Positions 35,319-44,671 of a stretch of DNA of 64,000 bases are shown here, one piece after another. The translations under genes were made by a program, and so were the position numbers. The DNA is from JBKECP01 sp047974765 (GTDB lineage Bacteria > Pseudomonadota > Gammaproteobacteria > Pseudomonadales > Halieaceae). A model generated the notes under the pieces. The model was not told the origin of the DNA. It was given only the letters and a program-made list of their open reading frames with translations, and did no database searches. Every line of letters begins with the position of its first letter. Positions within the stretch are counted from its first letter, which is position 1. The stretch spans positions 124,001-188,000 of the forward strand of contig JBKECP010000020.1 of assembly GCA_047974765.1 (NCBI GenBank). The letters run 5' to 3'.

Positions 35319-38300
35319 ATGAGGCTAAAGTCTATCAAGCTGGCCGGGTTCAAGTCTTTTGTTGATCCGACCACGGTTAATTTCCCCAGTAACATGTGTG
35401 CAGTTGTTGGACCCAACGGCTGTGGCAAATCCAATGTTATCGATGCCGTTCGCTGGGTGATGGGCGAGAGTTCGGCCAAGAATCTGCGGGGCGAATCCAT
35501 GACGGATGTTATTTTCAATGGCTCGGTCAATCGTCAGCCGGTCGGCCAGGCCTTTATCGAACTGGTGTTTGATAATAGTGATGGTGGTGTTGGAGGCGAG
35601 TACGCCAGTTATGCCGAGATTGCTATCAAGCGCCTGGTGTCCCGGGAGGGGCAGTCCGAATACTTCCTTAACGGTGCCCGTTGTCGGCGTCGTGATATTA
35701 CGGATATTTTCCTCGGTACGGGCCTGGGTCCGCGCTCCTACGCCATTATTGAGCAGGGTATGATTTCCCGTCTTATCGAATCAAAACCCGAGGAGTTGCG
35801 GGTTTTTATCGAAGAGGCTGCCGGTATCTCCAAATACAAGGAGCGGCGCAAGGAAACTGAGAGTAGGATGCGCCGAACGCTGGAAAACCTGGAGCGGCTG
35901 ACGGATTTACGCGATGAGCTGGGGCGGCAGTTACAGCACTTGCAGCGGCAGGCTCAGGCAGCAGAAAAATACAGTGAATTCAAAGAAGAAGAGAGAACAC
36001 TTAAGGCTCAACTTCAGGCTTTGCAGTGGCGTGATTTTGATGCTCAGGTCCGCACAATCAATCATACTATTGGTGAGTTGGAGGTCAGGCTTGAAGCCGT
36101 TTTAGCGGAGCACCAGCAGGTTGAAACCGCTATAGAACAACAGCGTTTTGAGCACAGTGATCGCAACGATACTTTTAACCGGGTACAGGCCAATTATTAT
36201 TCACTGGGCTCGGAAGTGGCCCGTATTGAACAAACGATCAAGCACCAGCAGGAGCGCGGTCGACAGTTGCGCGAGGATCTGGCGCAAACAGTGGCCAGCC
36301 TGGGTGAATCTGAAACACATCTCCACGAAGACCGGCAGCGTTTGCAGGCCTGGGAAGCAGAACTGGCAACACTGACGCCGGATCTTGACCTGTTGCAGGC
36401 GCTCGAAGAAGGCTCGGCTGAGGCGCTGGCTCAGGCTGAAGAAACCATGCTCGAATGGCAGCAACGTTGGGATGAATTCAATCTCAACGCCGCTGAACCC
36501 CGGCAACAGGCGGAGGTACAGCAATCGCGCATCCAGCATCTGGAGCAGGCTCAGCAGCGTTATCAGCGGCGCATTGAGCAGCTGGAGCAGGAACAGGCCA
36601 GCCTCGTGTCCGGGCCTGCTGGTGATGATTTGAATAGTCTCGGCGAACAGCTGGCTGAAACCGAGCTGATTATGGCTGAGCACGAGCAGCGGGTTGAAAC
36701 GCTTGCCGGTGAGGTGCGCAGTGGTCGTGAACAAGCTGATGTGCTGTCGGCTGAGTTGGACCAACAACGCTCACAGCTGCAACAAAAGCGAGGTCGGCTG
36801 GCTTCGCTGGAAGCCCTGCAACAGGCGGCACGTGAAGATAGTGATCAGGCTGTCGGTGACTGGTTGCGCATTAATGCACTGGAAGATCATCCGCGTCTGT
36901 TGCAGCAGCTGGACGTTGACGATGGCTGGCAGACGGCAGTTGAAACTGTACTGGGAGATTATCTGCAAGCCGTTTGTGTCGATGATATTGCAGGCCTTGG
37001 TCAGCATTTGAGTGAGCTGGCCGGTGGAGCCGTAGCACTGGTACAGCGCGGCAGTGTTGCAACGACCAATGGTGCTGATTATCTGTCGACCAGGGTTCGT
37101 GACAGTGGCAGCGGGCTGGCAGGCGGGTTATTGGCTGGTGTGCGGGTGGCTGATGATTGGGCGGCGGCGCTGGCTCAGCGAGATACACTGGCGGTGGGTG
37201 AGTCCATTGTTACCCGCGATGGTATCTGGCTGGGCAGTAATTGGTTGCGAGTGGCCCGCCAGCCGTTGCAGCAAGGTGGTGTCATTCAGCGCCAGCAGGA
37301 ACTGGAGAGTCTGTCACAGCAGGTTGACGAGCTGGCCCTGCATATTGAAGGCTGCGAAGGGGCGTTGCGCAGCTGCAAGGAAGCCAATACCCGCCTCGAA
37401 GAACAGCGTCAGCAAAGTCAGCGGGAATTACAGGCAGCTACCCGCCAACACAGTGAATTCAGTGCTCGCCTATCAGGCCAGCAGGCTAAAGCCGAGCAGT
37501 TACTGGCCCGCCGTGAGCGCCTTGACAGTGATATCAGCGAAAGTCGCAACCAGTTTGCCCAGGAACAGGAGGCCATTGCTGAGGCCCGCCAGATTCTGGA
37601 AGAGGCTATCGAGCGCATGGAAAGTGATTCGAAAGAGCGTGAATCGCTATTACTGGCTCGGGATGAGGCCCGTGGTCAGCTTGATACGGTGCGCCAGAAA
37701 GCCCGTCACGACCGCGACACTGCACACCAGGCTGTGATGCGTCAACAATCCCTGAGCACGCAGATTGACGCCATTCGCCAGACAATTGAGCGGACACTGG
37801 GGCAGGTCAGTCAGTTGCAGGAGCGCAGGGACAGTCTGAGTGGCAGCCTGTCACAGGCTGATGATCCGGTGGACTCCCTGCAACAGGAGCTGGAGGCCCA
37901 GCTTGAGCTGCGGCTGGAGGCCGAAGGGGAACTGACGCTGGCCCGTCAGGCACTATCGGAAATTGACCATAAAATCCGCCAGCTTGAACAGGATCGGGCC
38001 GCTACTGAGCAGCGGGCCCAGGGTGTGCGCAGCGAGCTTGAACAGCATCGAATGAAACACCAGGGCTTGCAGGTACAGCGTGAAAATACCTTGCATCAGC
38101 TGTCAGAGGGGCAACACGATCTGGAGGCCGTACTTGAGCAGATGCCCGGGCAAGCCAATGAATCTGAGTGGCAATTGTCACTGGAACGCATTGCCAGCCG
38201 CATTGCCCGTCTCGGCCCCATCAATCTGGCCGCCATTGACGAATACAGCCAGCAAAGTGAACGCAAGCACTATCTGGATGCCCAGAACGAAGATCTGGAA

Positions 38301-38825
38301 ACTGCGCTGGAGACACTTGAGTCGGCTATTCGCAAAATCGACAAGGAGACCCGCAACCGCTTCCGGGAGACTTTTGATCAGGTCAACAGTGGTTTGCAGG
38401 AACTGTTTCCGCGGGTATTTGGTGGTGGTAGCGCCTATCTTGAGCTAACCGGTGACGATTTGCTCGATACCGGTATTTCCATTATGGCCCGCCCACCCGG
38501 CAAGAAAAACAGCACCATTCACCTGCTGTCCGGGGGAGAGAAGGCGTTGACGGCAATCGCGCTGGTATTTTCCATCTTCCAGCTTAATCCTGCACCATTT
38601 TGTATGCTTGATGAAGTGGATGCGCCACTGGATGACGCCAATGTCGGCCGCTATGCGCGCATGGTCAAGGAGATGTCAGAGAAGGTGCAGTTTATTTATA
38701 TTACCCACAACAAAATTTCGATGGAACTGGCTGATCAGCTGATGGGGGTCACCATGCATGAACCTGGCGTGTCCAGACTTGTCACAGTAGATGTGGAAGA
38801 GGCGGCTGAATTAGCTGCCAGCTAG
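35319..38825 (+). CDS. smc: Chromosome segregation ATPase Smc
   Basis: A 1168-residue structural maintenance of chromosomes protein that compacts and segregates DNA with ScpA and ScpB. Walker A (GPNGCGKSN, 31-39) is in the N-terminal head. Long coiled coils (about 165-500 and 660-1000) flank the hinge around 505-630. The C-terminal head carries the signature LLSGGEKALTAIAL and Walker B FCMLDEVDAPLDD. TAAGG precedes the ATG. It is followed by zipA and ligA, as in Pseudomonas and relatives. Its TAG stop codon forms the left edge of an inverted-repeat element. Confidence 0.97.
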   Translation: MRLKSIKLAGFKSFVDPTTVNFPSNMCAVVGPNGCGKSNVIDAVRWVMGESSAKNLRGESMTDVIFNGSVNRQPVGQAFIELVFDNSDGGVGGEYASYAEIAIKRLVSREGQSEYFLNGARCRRRDITDIFLGTGLGPRSYAIIEQGMISRLIESKPEELRVFIEEAAGISKYKERRKETESRMRRTLENLERLTDLRDELGRQLQHLQRQAQAAEKYSEFKEEERTLKAQLQALQWRDFDAQVRTINHTIGELEVRLEAVLAEHQQVETAIEQQRFEHSDRNDTFNRVQANYYSLGSEVARIEQTIKHQQERGRQLREDLAQTVASLGESETHLHEDRQRLQAWEAELATLTPDLDLLQALEEGSAEALAQAEETMLEWQQRWDEFNLNAAEPRQQAEVQQSRIQHLEQAQQRYQRRIEQLEQEQASLVSGPAGDDLNSLGEQLAETELIMAEHEQRVETLAGEVRSGREQADVLSAELDQQRSQLQQKRGRLASLEALQQAAREDSDQAVGDWLRINALEDHPRLLQQLDVDDGWQTAVETVLGDYLQAVCVDDIAGLGQHLSELAGGAVALVQRGSVATTNGADYLSTRVRDSGSGLAGGLLAGVRVADDWAAALAQRDTLAVGESIVTRDGIWLGSNWLRVARQPLQQGGVIQRQQELESLSQQVDELALHIEGCEGALRSCKEANTRLEEQRQQSQRELQAATRQHSEFSARLSGQQAKAEQLLARRERLDSDISESRNQFAQEQEAIAEARQILEEAIERMESDSKERESLLLARDEARGQLDTVRQKARHDRDTAHQAVMRQQSLSTQIDAIRQTIERTLGQVSQLQERRDSLSGSLSQADDPVDSLQQELEAQLELRLEAEGELTLARQALSEIDHKIRQLEQDRAATEQRAQGVRSELEQHRMKHQGLQVQRENTLHQLSEGQHDLEAVLEQMPGQANESEWQLSLERIASRIARLGPINLAAIDEYSQQSERKHYLDAQNEDLETALETLESAIRKIDKETRNRFRETFDQVNSGLQELFPRVFGGGSAYLELTGDDLLDTGISIMARPPGKKNSTIHLLSGGEKALTAIALVFSIFQLNPAPFCMLDEVDAPLDDANVGRYARMVKEMSEKVQFIYITHNKISMELADQLMGVTMHEPGVSRLVTVDVEEAAELAAS

Positions 38826-38987
38826 GAGCTTGTCGGACTTAGGAGGTCGTAGCGAGACGAGCGGGAAGTCGAGTACAATTTTCAGCCCTTTTTAGGCGCA
38901 TAGTGATGCTACGCAATGAAAAAGGGCTGAAAATTGGGCCGACTTCCCACCGCCGCAGCAGAATCAGCCTGAGTCCGACAGGCTCCT
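38824..38987. repeat. 164-bp inverted-repeat element between smc and zipA
   Basis: A long imperfect palindrome. The outer arms at 38824-38843 and 38968-38987 match at 18 of 20 positions, and both mismatches could be G-U pairs in RNA. Middle arms GGGAAGTCG (38863-38871) and CGACTTCCC (38940-38948) match. The inner arms at 38876-38893 and 38919-38936 are a perfect 18-bp inverted repeat around a 25-base centre. The left end coincides with the smc stop codon. It contains no gene. It looks like a non-autonomous mobile palindrome, and as RNA it would form one long hairpin. Confidence 0.75.
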
Positions 38988-39052
38988 GGGAATTGCAATG
39001 GGATGAATACGTCAGTGATGCAGCAAGTGAGACAACAAAGGACGCAAAGGCA

Positions 39053-40069
39053 ATGGCGGACTTAAGCTTCAGGGATTGGATGGTTATTATCGGCGCGCTG
39101 ATGATTCTGGCGGTGCTGGTGGACGCGGTGCGCCGGGTATATCAGGAGCACCGCTCTCCCGTGCGGATGCGGCTGGCAAAATCCGATGGCGATGACAACA
39201 ATACGCAAAGTGGCCGTGATATTGATCTGGCCTGGCTGCGCGAACTGCCCAATGGCGGACACCGGGTAATTGAACGCGAAGAGGGTGATGAACGTGGCGA
39301 GTGCCATCAATCGCAGGCGGCTGATGACGCGGCTGGTATCTCCTCACAAAATATTACAGAAGCAGCGGTTGATCGTTCCACGAAAGTACCCGTTGGCCGT
39401 ATGCAACAACCGGCAGTGAAGCTGGAGGATGCCAATGCCTCAGATCCTGAGGAAGGTATTACCCGGCGCGCTGAGGATCTTCAGCAGATAGAACCTGAGC
39501 CTGGGTTCCGGGAGCAGACGGGCGGCTTTGGCAGCACAAATGAACCGGAGAATCTGGATTGGCTGGATGCACTGGAATCTGAGCCAAGCCGGTCTCAGCC
39601 AGAGCAGGCAGCAGCGGTACAGCTGCCCCGTGATATTGAGCCAGAGGTATTTATGCTCAATGTTATTGCCCGTGATGCCAGCGGTTTCAGAGGTGAAGAT
39701 ATTCTACATATTCTGCTGGCCTGTGATCTGCGTTTTGGTGATATGGCTTTTTTCCATCGCTATGAACAGGAATCAGGCCGTGGTCCGATACAGTTCAGCG
39801 TGGCCAACATGATGAAGCCAGGTATATTTGATATTGACAATATGGCTGATTTTTCCACCCAGGGACTGGTATTTTTTGTCACTCTCCCGGGGCCGGATGA
39901 CATGATGAAAGCCTTTGATTACATGCTTGAAACTGCACAGGCAGTGGCGCGTAACCTCGATGGCGATGTGCTTGATGAAAGTCGCAGTGTACTGACCCGG
40001 CAGACACTGGAACACACCCGTCAGAAGATCAAGGATCTGGAGCGGCGTCTTCTCGCCCAGACACGTTGA
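39053..40069 (+). CDS. zipA: Cell division protein ZipA
   Basis: A 338-residue division protein that anchors FtsZ rings to the inner membrane. An N-terminal membrane helix (about 9-25) follows MADLSFRD. A charged, Gln/Glu-rich linker spans about 35-200, and the C-terminal FtsZ-binding domain runs from PEVFMLNVIARD to the end. The frame is open from 38903, but the extra 50 codons come from the inverted-repeat element, so the ATG at 39053 is chosen, with AAGGA upstream. It lies between smc and ligA, the usual order. Confidence 0.93.
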   Translation: MADLSFRDWMVIIGALMILAVLVDAVRRVYQEHRSPVRMRLAKSDGDDNNTQSGRDIDLAWLRELPNGGHRVIEREEGDERGECHQSQAADDAAGISSQNITEAAVDRSTKVPVGRMQQPAVKLEDANASDPEEGITRRAEDLQQIEPEPGFREQTGGFGSTNEPENLDWLDALESEPSRSQPEQAAAVQLPRDIEPEVFMLNVIARDASGFRGEDILHILLACDLRFGDMAFFHRYEQESGRGPIQFSVANMMKPGIFDIDNMADFSTQGLVFFVTLPGPDDMMKAFDYMLETAQAVARNLDGDVLDESRSVLTRQTLEHTRQKIKDLERRLLAQTR

Positions 40070-40085
40070 GTCCCGATTTGTGAGT

Positions 40086-42125
40086 ATGAAATCTGCAATT
40101 AATCCTGAGCAGGAGCTGGCGGGTCTGCGCAAACAGCTTGAAGACTGGAATCATCGATACTATGTGCTCGATGAGCCAACGGTGCCCGATGCTGAATACG
40201 ATCGCAGCCTGCGTCGGCTGATCGATATTGAAACACGGTTTCCCGAGCTGCTAAGCCCCGATTCACCCAGCCAGCGGGTCGGAGGGCAAATACTGTCACA
40301 GTTTGCCCAGGTCCGCCATGAATTGCCGATGCTGTCTCTGGATAACGCTTTTAACAGCGAAGAACTGGAAAATTTCAACCGGCGAGTGTTGGAACGTCTG
40401 CAGCTGGACGAAAACAGCAAGCTGGAGTTTGCCTGTGAACCCAAACTCGATGGTATTGCCGTCAGCCTCCTGTACCGCGATGGTGTGCTCGAACGCGGTG
40501 CGACTCGCGGTGATGGTTCTACTGGTGAAGATATTACGCACAATGTCCGCACCCTGAAATCTGTACCATTGCGTTTGCGTGGCAGTGACTATCCACACTT
40601 ACTGGAAGTGCGTGGCGAAATCTACATGCCGCTGGCGGGTTTTGAAGCCTTTAATGAGCGCGCCCGTCGCGGGGGCGAAAAACCCTTTGTTAATCCACGC
40701 AATGCTGCTGCTGGCAGCTTGCGTCAGCTCGATCCCCGGTTGACAGCACAGCGACCTCTGGAAATGTGTGCTTACAGTATTGGGGTGGTTGCCGGAGCAG
40801 ATCTGCCCCGGCGGCACTCGGATATTCTGGCGTGCCTGCATCGTTGGGGGCTGCGTATCAATTCTGAGTCACAAGTCGTCCAGGGTATTGCGGCCTGCGA
40901 GGTCTATTACAGCCGTCTGGCTGCCCGGCGCAACCGTTTGCCCTATGATATCGACGGTATTGTCTACAAGGTCAACGACGTTGATTTACAGGAGCGCCTG
41001 GGCTTTGTGTCGCGGGCACCGCGCTGGGCGATTGCCCGTAAATTTCCGGCCCAGGAAGAGATGACCCGCCTGCTGGCAGTAGAGTTCCAGGTAGGGCGCA
41101 CCGGTGCCATTACGCCAGTAGCACGTCTGGAGCCGGTGTTTGTTGGCGGTGTTACCGTCAGTAATGCCACCTTGCACAATGCCGATGAAATTGAGCGTTT
41201 GGGACTGATGGTGGGAGACACCGTTATTATCCGGCGCGCAGGTGATGTCATTCCGCAGGTGGCGTCGGCAGTGCTTGAACGGCGCCCCGATAAGGCGGTT
41301 GCTGTTGTTTTTCCCCCTGTCTGCCCCGTCTGTGGTTCAGCTGTTGAGCGTGAACCGGATGAGGCTGTTTTGCGCTGTATGGGTGGGCTGGTTTGTGCCG
41401 CCCAGCAAAAAGCCGCTATTCGCCATTTTGCTTCGCGGCGAGCCATGGATATCGACGGACTGGGCGACAAGCTGATTGACCAGCTGGTTGATCAGCAGAT
41501 GCTCGGTAGCGTCGCCGGACTTTACAGCCTCGATGCTGCCCAGTTGGCGGCACTGGAGCGTATGGGTCAAAAATCAGCTGATAAACTGCTGGCTGCACTT
41601 GAAAAAAGCAAAGCAACAACGCTGGAACGCTTTATCTACGCCCTGGGTATCCGTGAAGTGGGTGAGTCAACCGCCCGTAATCTGGCCCGCCATTTTGGTC
41701 GTTGGGAATTGCTTGCTGCTGCTTCAGAAGAGGCGCTGCTGGCGGTGCCGGATGTCGGTCCGGTCGTGGCGGATCACGTACGGCAGTTCTTCGATGATCC
41801 CGCCATTATGGAGGTGGTAACACAGCTCAGACAGTGTGGTGTTCACTGGCGTGATATTGAGGTAATGCAGGCCGATGAATTGCCGTTGGCAGGGCAGGTC
41901 TGGGTTGTTACTGGTACATTGAAGGCGATGGGGCGCAGTGAAGCCAAAAGCCGTTTGCAGGATCTTGGTGCCAAAGTGGCTGGCAGCGTATCTTCCAAAA
42001 GTACCTGCGTTGTTGCCGGAGAAAGTGCGGGTTCCAAGCTGGGTAAGGCGCAGGCCTTGAATATTCCTGTGCTGGATGAGGCAACTTTTTTGATACAGCT
42101 TGCGCAGTATGAGGGTGAGCAGTGA
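40086..42125 (+). CDS. ligA: NAD-dependent DNA ligase LigA
   Basis: A 679-residue enzyme that seals nicks in duplex DNA using NAD+. The Ia domain (YYVLDEPTVPDAEYD) binds nicotinamide mononucleotide. The adenylated lysine is Lys120 in CEPKLDGIA. The OB fold, a four-Cys zinc finger (CPVCG..C..C), helix-hairpin-helix repeats and a C-terminal BRCT domain (QVWVVTGTLKAMGRSEAK) follow in order. A GTG at 40080 lies two codons before the chosen ATG. The stop overlaps the next gene by four bases. Confidence 0.97.
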   Translation: MKSAINPEQELAGLRKQLEDWNHRYYVLDEPTVPDAEYDRSLRRLIDIETRFPELLSPDSPSQRVGGQILSQFAQVRHELPMLSLDNAFNSEELENFNRRVLERLQLDENSKLEFACEPKLDGIAVSLLYRDGVLERGATRGDGSTGEDITHNVRTLKSVPLRLRGSDYPHLLEVRGEIYMPLAGFEAFNERARRGGEKPFVNPRNAAAGSLRQLDPRLTAQRPLEMCAYSIGVVAGADLPRRHSDILACLHRWGLRINSESQVVQGIAACEVYYSRLAARRNRLPYDIDGIVYKVNDVDLQERLGFVSRAPRWAIARKFPAQEEMTRLLAVEFQVGRTGAITPVARLEPVFVGGVTVSNATLHNADEIERLGLMVGDTVIIRRAGDVIPQVASAVLERRPDKAVAVVFPPVCPVCGSAVEREPDEAVLRCMGGLVCAAQQKAAIRHFASRRAMDIDGLGDKLIDQLVDQQMLGSVAGLYSLDAAQLAALERMGQKSADKLLAALEKSKATTLERFIYALGIREVGESTARNLARHFGRWELLAAASEEALLAVPDVGPVVADHVRQFFDDPAIMEVVTQLRQCGVHWRDIEVMQADELPLAGQVWVVTGTLKAMGRSEAKSRLQDLGAKVAGSVSSKSTCVVAGESAGSKLGKAQALNIPVLDEATFLIQLAQYEGEQ

Positions 42126-42763
42126 AGGTGGTATCCGGATTCGTGCCCATATCGGTATTCAAATGTTTGTGGGGGCTGCTGTGTTTGTTGTTGCTGGCCG
42201 GTTGTACGGCATCAACACCGCGCAACGTTGACAATCTTTGTGAAATCTTTCGTGAAAAAGATGACTGGTACAAAGAGGCTGCTTCGGCCCGTGATGAATG
42301 GGGTAGTCCGATTCCGGTCATGATGGCAATCATGCATCAGGAATCGCGTTTTGTCGCCGATGCCAAACCGCCGCGTAAGAAAATCCTCGGTTTTATTCCC
42401 GGTCCGCGCCCTTCCAATTCCTATGGTTACAGCCAGGCACTGAAATCCACCTGGAATAGTTACAAACGCGATGCAGGTAATTACGGTGCCGACCGTGATG
42501 ACTTTGATGACGCTATTGATTTTATTGGCTGGTATAACTATCAATCCCATAAACGCAGTGGCATTAATCGCAGCGATACCTACCATCTTTATCTGGCCTA
42601 TCACGAGGGTCACGGTGGTTATAACCGGGGCAGTTATCGCTCCAAGCGCTGGTTGCAAAACGTGGCAGGTAAGGTAAAACAGCGAGCTTCACGTTATTCG
42701 AGCCAGTTGGCTTCCTGTGAATCTGAGTTCAAAAAGAAGCGTGGTCTTTTCAACTGGTGGTAG
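42122..42763 (+). CDS. Lipoprotein with lytic-transglycosylase-like (SLT) domain
   Basis: A 213-residue putative outer-membrane lipoprotein. The lipobox LLAGC places the lipidated Cys at residue 28. The body is a lysozyme-like SLT fold: Glu74 in IMHQESRF is the likely catalytic acid, followed by SYGYSQALKSTW and LAYHEGHGGYNRG. Such enzymes cleave peptidoglycan glycan strands. It starts at a GTG overlapping the ligA stop (GTGA), so it is probably translated with ligA. The tail is basic (EFKKKRGLFNWW). Confidence 0.8.
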   Translation: MKVVSGFVPISVFKCLWGLLCLLLLAGCTASTPRNVDNLCEIFREKDDWYKEAASARDEWGSPIPVMMAIMHQESRFVADAKPPRKKILGFIPGPRPSNSYGYSQALKSTWNSYKRDAGNYGADRDDFDDAIDFIGWYNYQSHKRSGINRSDTYHLYLAYHEGHGGYNRGSYRSKRWLQNVAGKVKQRASRYSSQLASCESEFKKKRGLFNWW

Positions 42764-42794
42764 ACCAATAAAACAGTCATAGACAAGCTTGATT

Positions 42795-42832
42795 TAGCTC
42801 ACATTATCGCTGGTGAAATACAGCGTGAGCTA
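42795..42832 (+). promoter_or_regulatory. Bulged hairpin upstream of the 2-oxoacid oxidoreductase operon
   Basis: TAGCTCAC and CGCTG on the left pair with CAGCG-TGAGCTA on the right, leaving a 5-base bulge (ATTAT) and an 8-base loop. No T run follows, so it is not a standard terminator. It lies about 60 bp before the operon's first ATG and could be an operator or leader structure. Confidence 0.4.
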
Positions 42833-42892
42833 TGCCACACTGAGCGGCATCCTGTATAGATATCACGATAATAACGGGAGATTGCCGCTGCT

Positions 42893-44671
42893 ATGGAACC
42901 AACTGATATCAATAATCCCGAGTATTTTCACCAGGTGGTGGATTGCCAGTACGCCTGCCCCTCGCATACGCCGGTACCTGAATATATCCGGCTTATTGCC
43001 GAGCGACGCTATAGCGATGCCTATCTGCTGAACTGGGAGTCCAACGTATTTCCTGGAGTACTGGGACGCACCTGTGACCGGCCCTGTGAACCGGCATGCC
43101 GACGGGGCCGGGTGGAGAAAGAACCGGTGGCGATCTGTCGGCTAAAACGGGTGGCTGCTGATAATAAAGGCAGTATTGTCGATCGCATGCCTGATATTCC
43201 CAGGCAAAAAAATGGTAAGCGCATTGCCTGCATTGGCGCTGGCCCGGCTTCACTGACAGTGGCACGGGATTTGATGCCGCTGGGTTACAGTATTGATATT
43301 TATGATAACCAGTTGGCTGGCGGTGGCATGATGCGCAGTCAGATTCCCTCCTTTCGTCTGCCTGAAAGTGTGCTCAATGAAGAGGTCAATCAGATTCTCG
43401 ATATGGGTGTGAGCACGTTTTTTGATACCGAAGTCAGCAGCATGAAGGCAATTCTGGCCAAGGATTATGATGCGGTGTTTGTGGGTACCGGAGCGCCCCG
43501 GGGCAAGTGGCTTGATCTGCCCGGTATCGAAGAGGCCGGTGATGCGATACATATTGGTATCGACTGGTTATCCAGTGTTGCCTTTGAGCATGTTGATCGC
43601 ATTGGCAAGCGTGTGCTGGTGCTCGGTGGTGGTAATACGGCGATGGATTGCTGTCGCACGGCCAAACGCCTTGGTGGTGAAGATGTTCGCGTTGTTGTGC
43701 GTAGCCCTTTTGCTGACATGAAAGCCTCGCCCTGGGAAAAAGAGGATGCCATGCATGAGGGTATTCCCATTTATGACAACCATGTACCGAAAGCCTTTGT
43801 GATCGAAGACGGCAGACTTAAGGGTATACACTTTGAAAAAGTCAAAGCCCACTACGATGAAAATGGCAGGCGTTCGCTGCTGCCTGCCGGAGAGGACTGG
43901 GTATTTATGGCGGCGGATGATGTGTTGATGGCTATCGGTCAGGAAAATGCCTTTCCCTGGATCGAGCGGGATATCGGTATCGAGTTTGATAAATGGGAGA
44001 TGCCACTCGTTGACAAGGTGACTTTTGAATCCAGTCGCAAAGGTGTTTTCTTTGGTGGTGATGCGGCTTTTGGCCCTGAGAATGTAATTACAGCTGTTGC
44101 CCAGGGGCATCAGGCCGCGATCAGTATTGATCTTTACTGCCGGGGTAAACCGGTGAACGACAGGCCGCCACCTTTTACGCATTTGTTTTCCCAGAAAATG
44201 GGGATACATGAATGGAGTTATGACAACGCGGTTGAAGTTGATGAGCGGCATCGAGTGCCGCTGGCAGCACTGGATGAAGCACTCGGTGATCGCAGGGTGG
44301 AAGTGGAGCTGGGCTTTGACCGGGAAACAGGCTTTTTGGAGGCCGAGCGCTGCCTGAACTGTGATGTGCAGACGGTGTTTGATGTTACACGCTGTATTGA
44401 ATGTGATGCCTGTGTTGATATCTGCCCAACCGATTGCATCACCTTCACCAGCAATGAGCAGGAAAGTAGCCTGCGTGAGCATCTGAATGCACCAGCGGGT
44501 AATCTGGAGCAGCCGCTTTACGTTTCGGATGTACTGGCGACAAACCGTGTCATGGTTAAGGATGAAAATGTCTGCCTGCACTGTGGACTGTGTGCCGAGC
44601 GTTGTCCGACGACGGCCTGGGATATGCAGAAATATTTTTACACAGTGGCAAAAGCGGGGCAGGACGTATGA
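42893..44671 (+). CDS. GltD-like FAD/NAD(P) oxidoreductase with 4Fe-4S ferredoxin domain
   Basis: A 592-residue electron-transfer protein. The N-terminal iron-sulfur domain has cysteines in CQYACPSHTPVPEY and GRTCDRPCEPACRRG, as in glutamate synthase small subunits. FAD binding is at IACIGAGPASLTVARDL and NAD(P) binding at RVLVLGGGNTAMDCCRTA. The C-terminus carries two 4Fe-4S motifs, CIECDACVDICPTDC and CLHCGLCAERCP. It overlaps the korA-like gene by ATGA, so it probably exchanges electrons with that enzyme, linking NAD(P)H and ferredoxin. The direction of electron flow is inferred, not shown. Confidence 0.88.
   Translation: MEPTDINNPEYFHQVVDCQYACPSHTPVPEYIRLIAERRYSDAYLLNWESNVFPGVLGRTCDRPCEPACRRGRVEKEPVAICRLKRVAADNKGSIVDRMPDIPRQKNGKRIACIGAGPASLTVARDLMPLGYSIDIYDNQLAGGGMMRSQIPSFRLPESVLNEEVNQILDMGVSTFFDTEVSSMKAILAKDYDAVFVGTGAPRGKWLDLPGIEEAGDAIHIGIDWLSSVAFEHVDRIGKRVLVLGGGNTAMDCCRTAKRLGGEDVRVVVRSPFADMKASPWEKEDAMHEGIPIYDNHVPKAFVIEDGRLKGIHFEKVKAHYDENGRRSLLPAGEDWVFMAADDVLMAIGQENAFPWIERDIGIEFDKWEMPLVDKVTFESSRKGVFFGGDAAFGPENVITAVAQGHQAAISIDLYCRGKPVNDRPPPFTHLFSQKMGIHEWSYDNAVEVDERHRVPLAALDEALGDRRVEVELGFDRETGFLEAERCLNCDVQTVFDVTRCIECDACVDICPTDCITFTSNEQESSLREHLNAPAGNLEQPLYVSDVLATNRVMVKDENVCLHCGLCAERCPTTAWDMQKYFYTVAKAGQDV

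Noticed and set aside
38903..39052. N-terminal extension of the zipA frame into the palindrome
   Set aside because: The 50 extra codons are element sequence and precede a normal ZipA N-terminus with its membrane helix; ATG 39053 is the better start.
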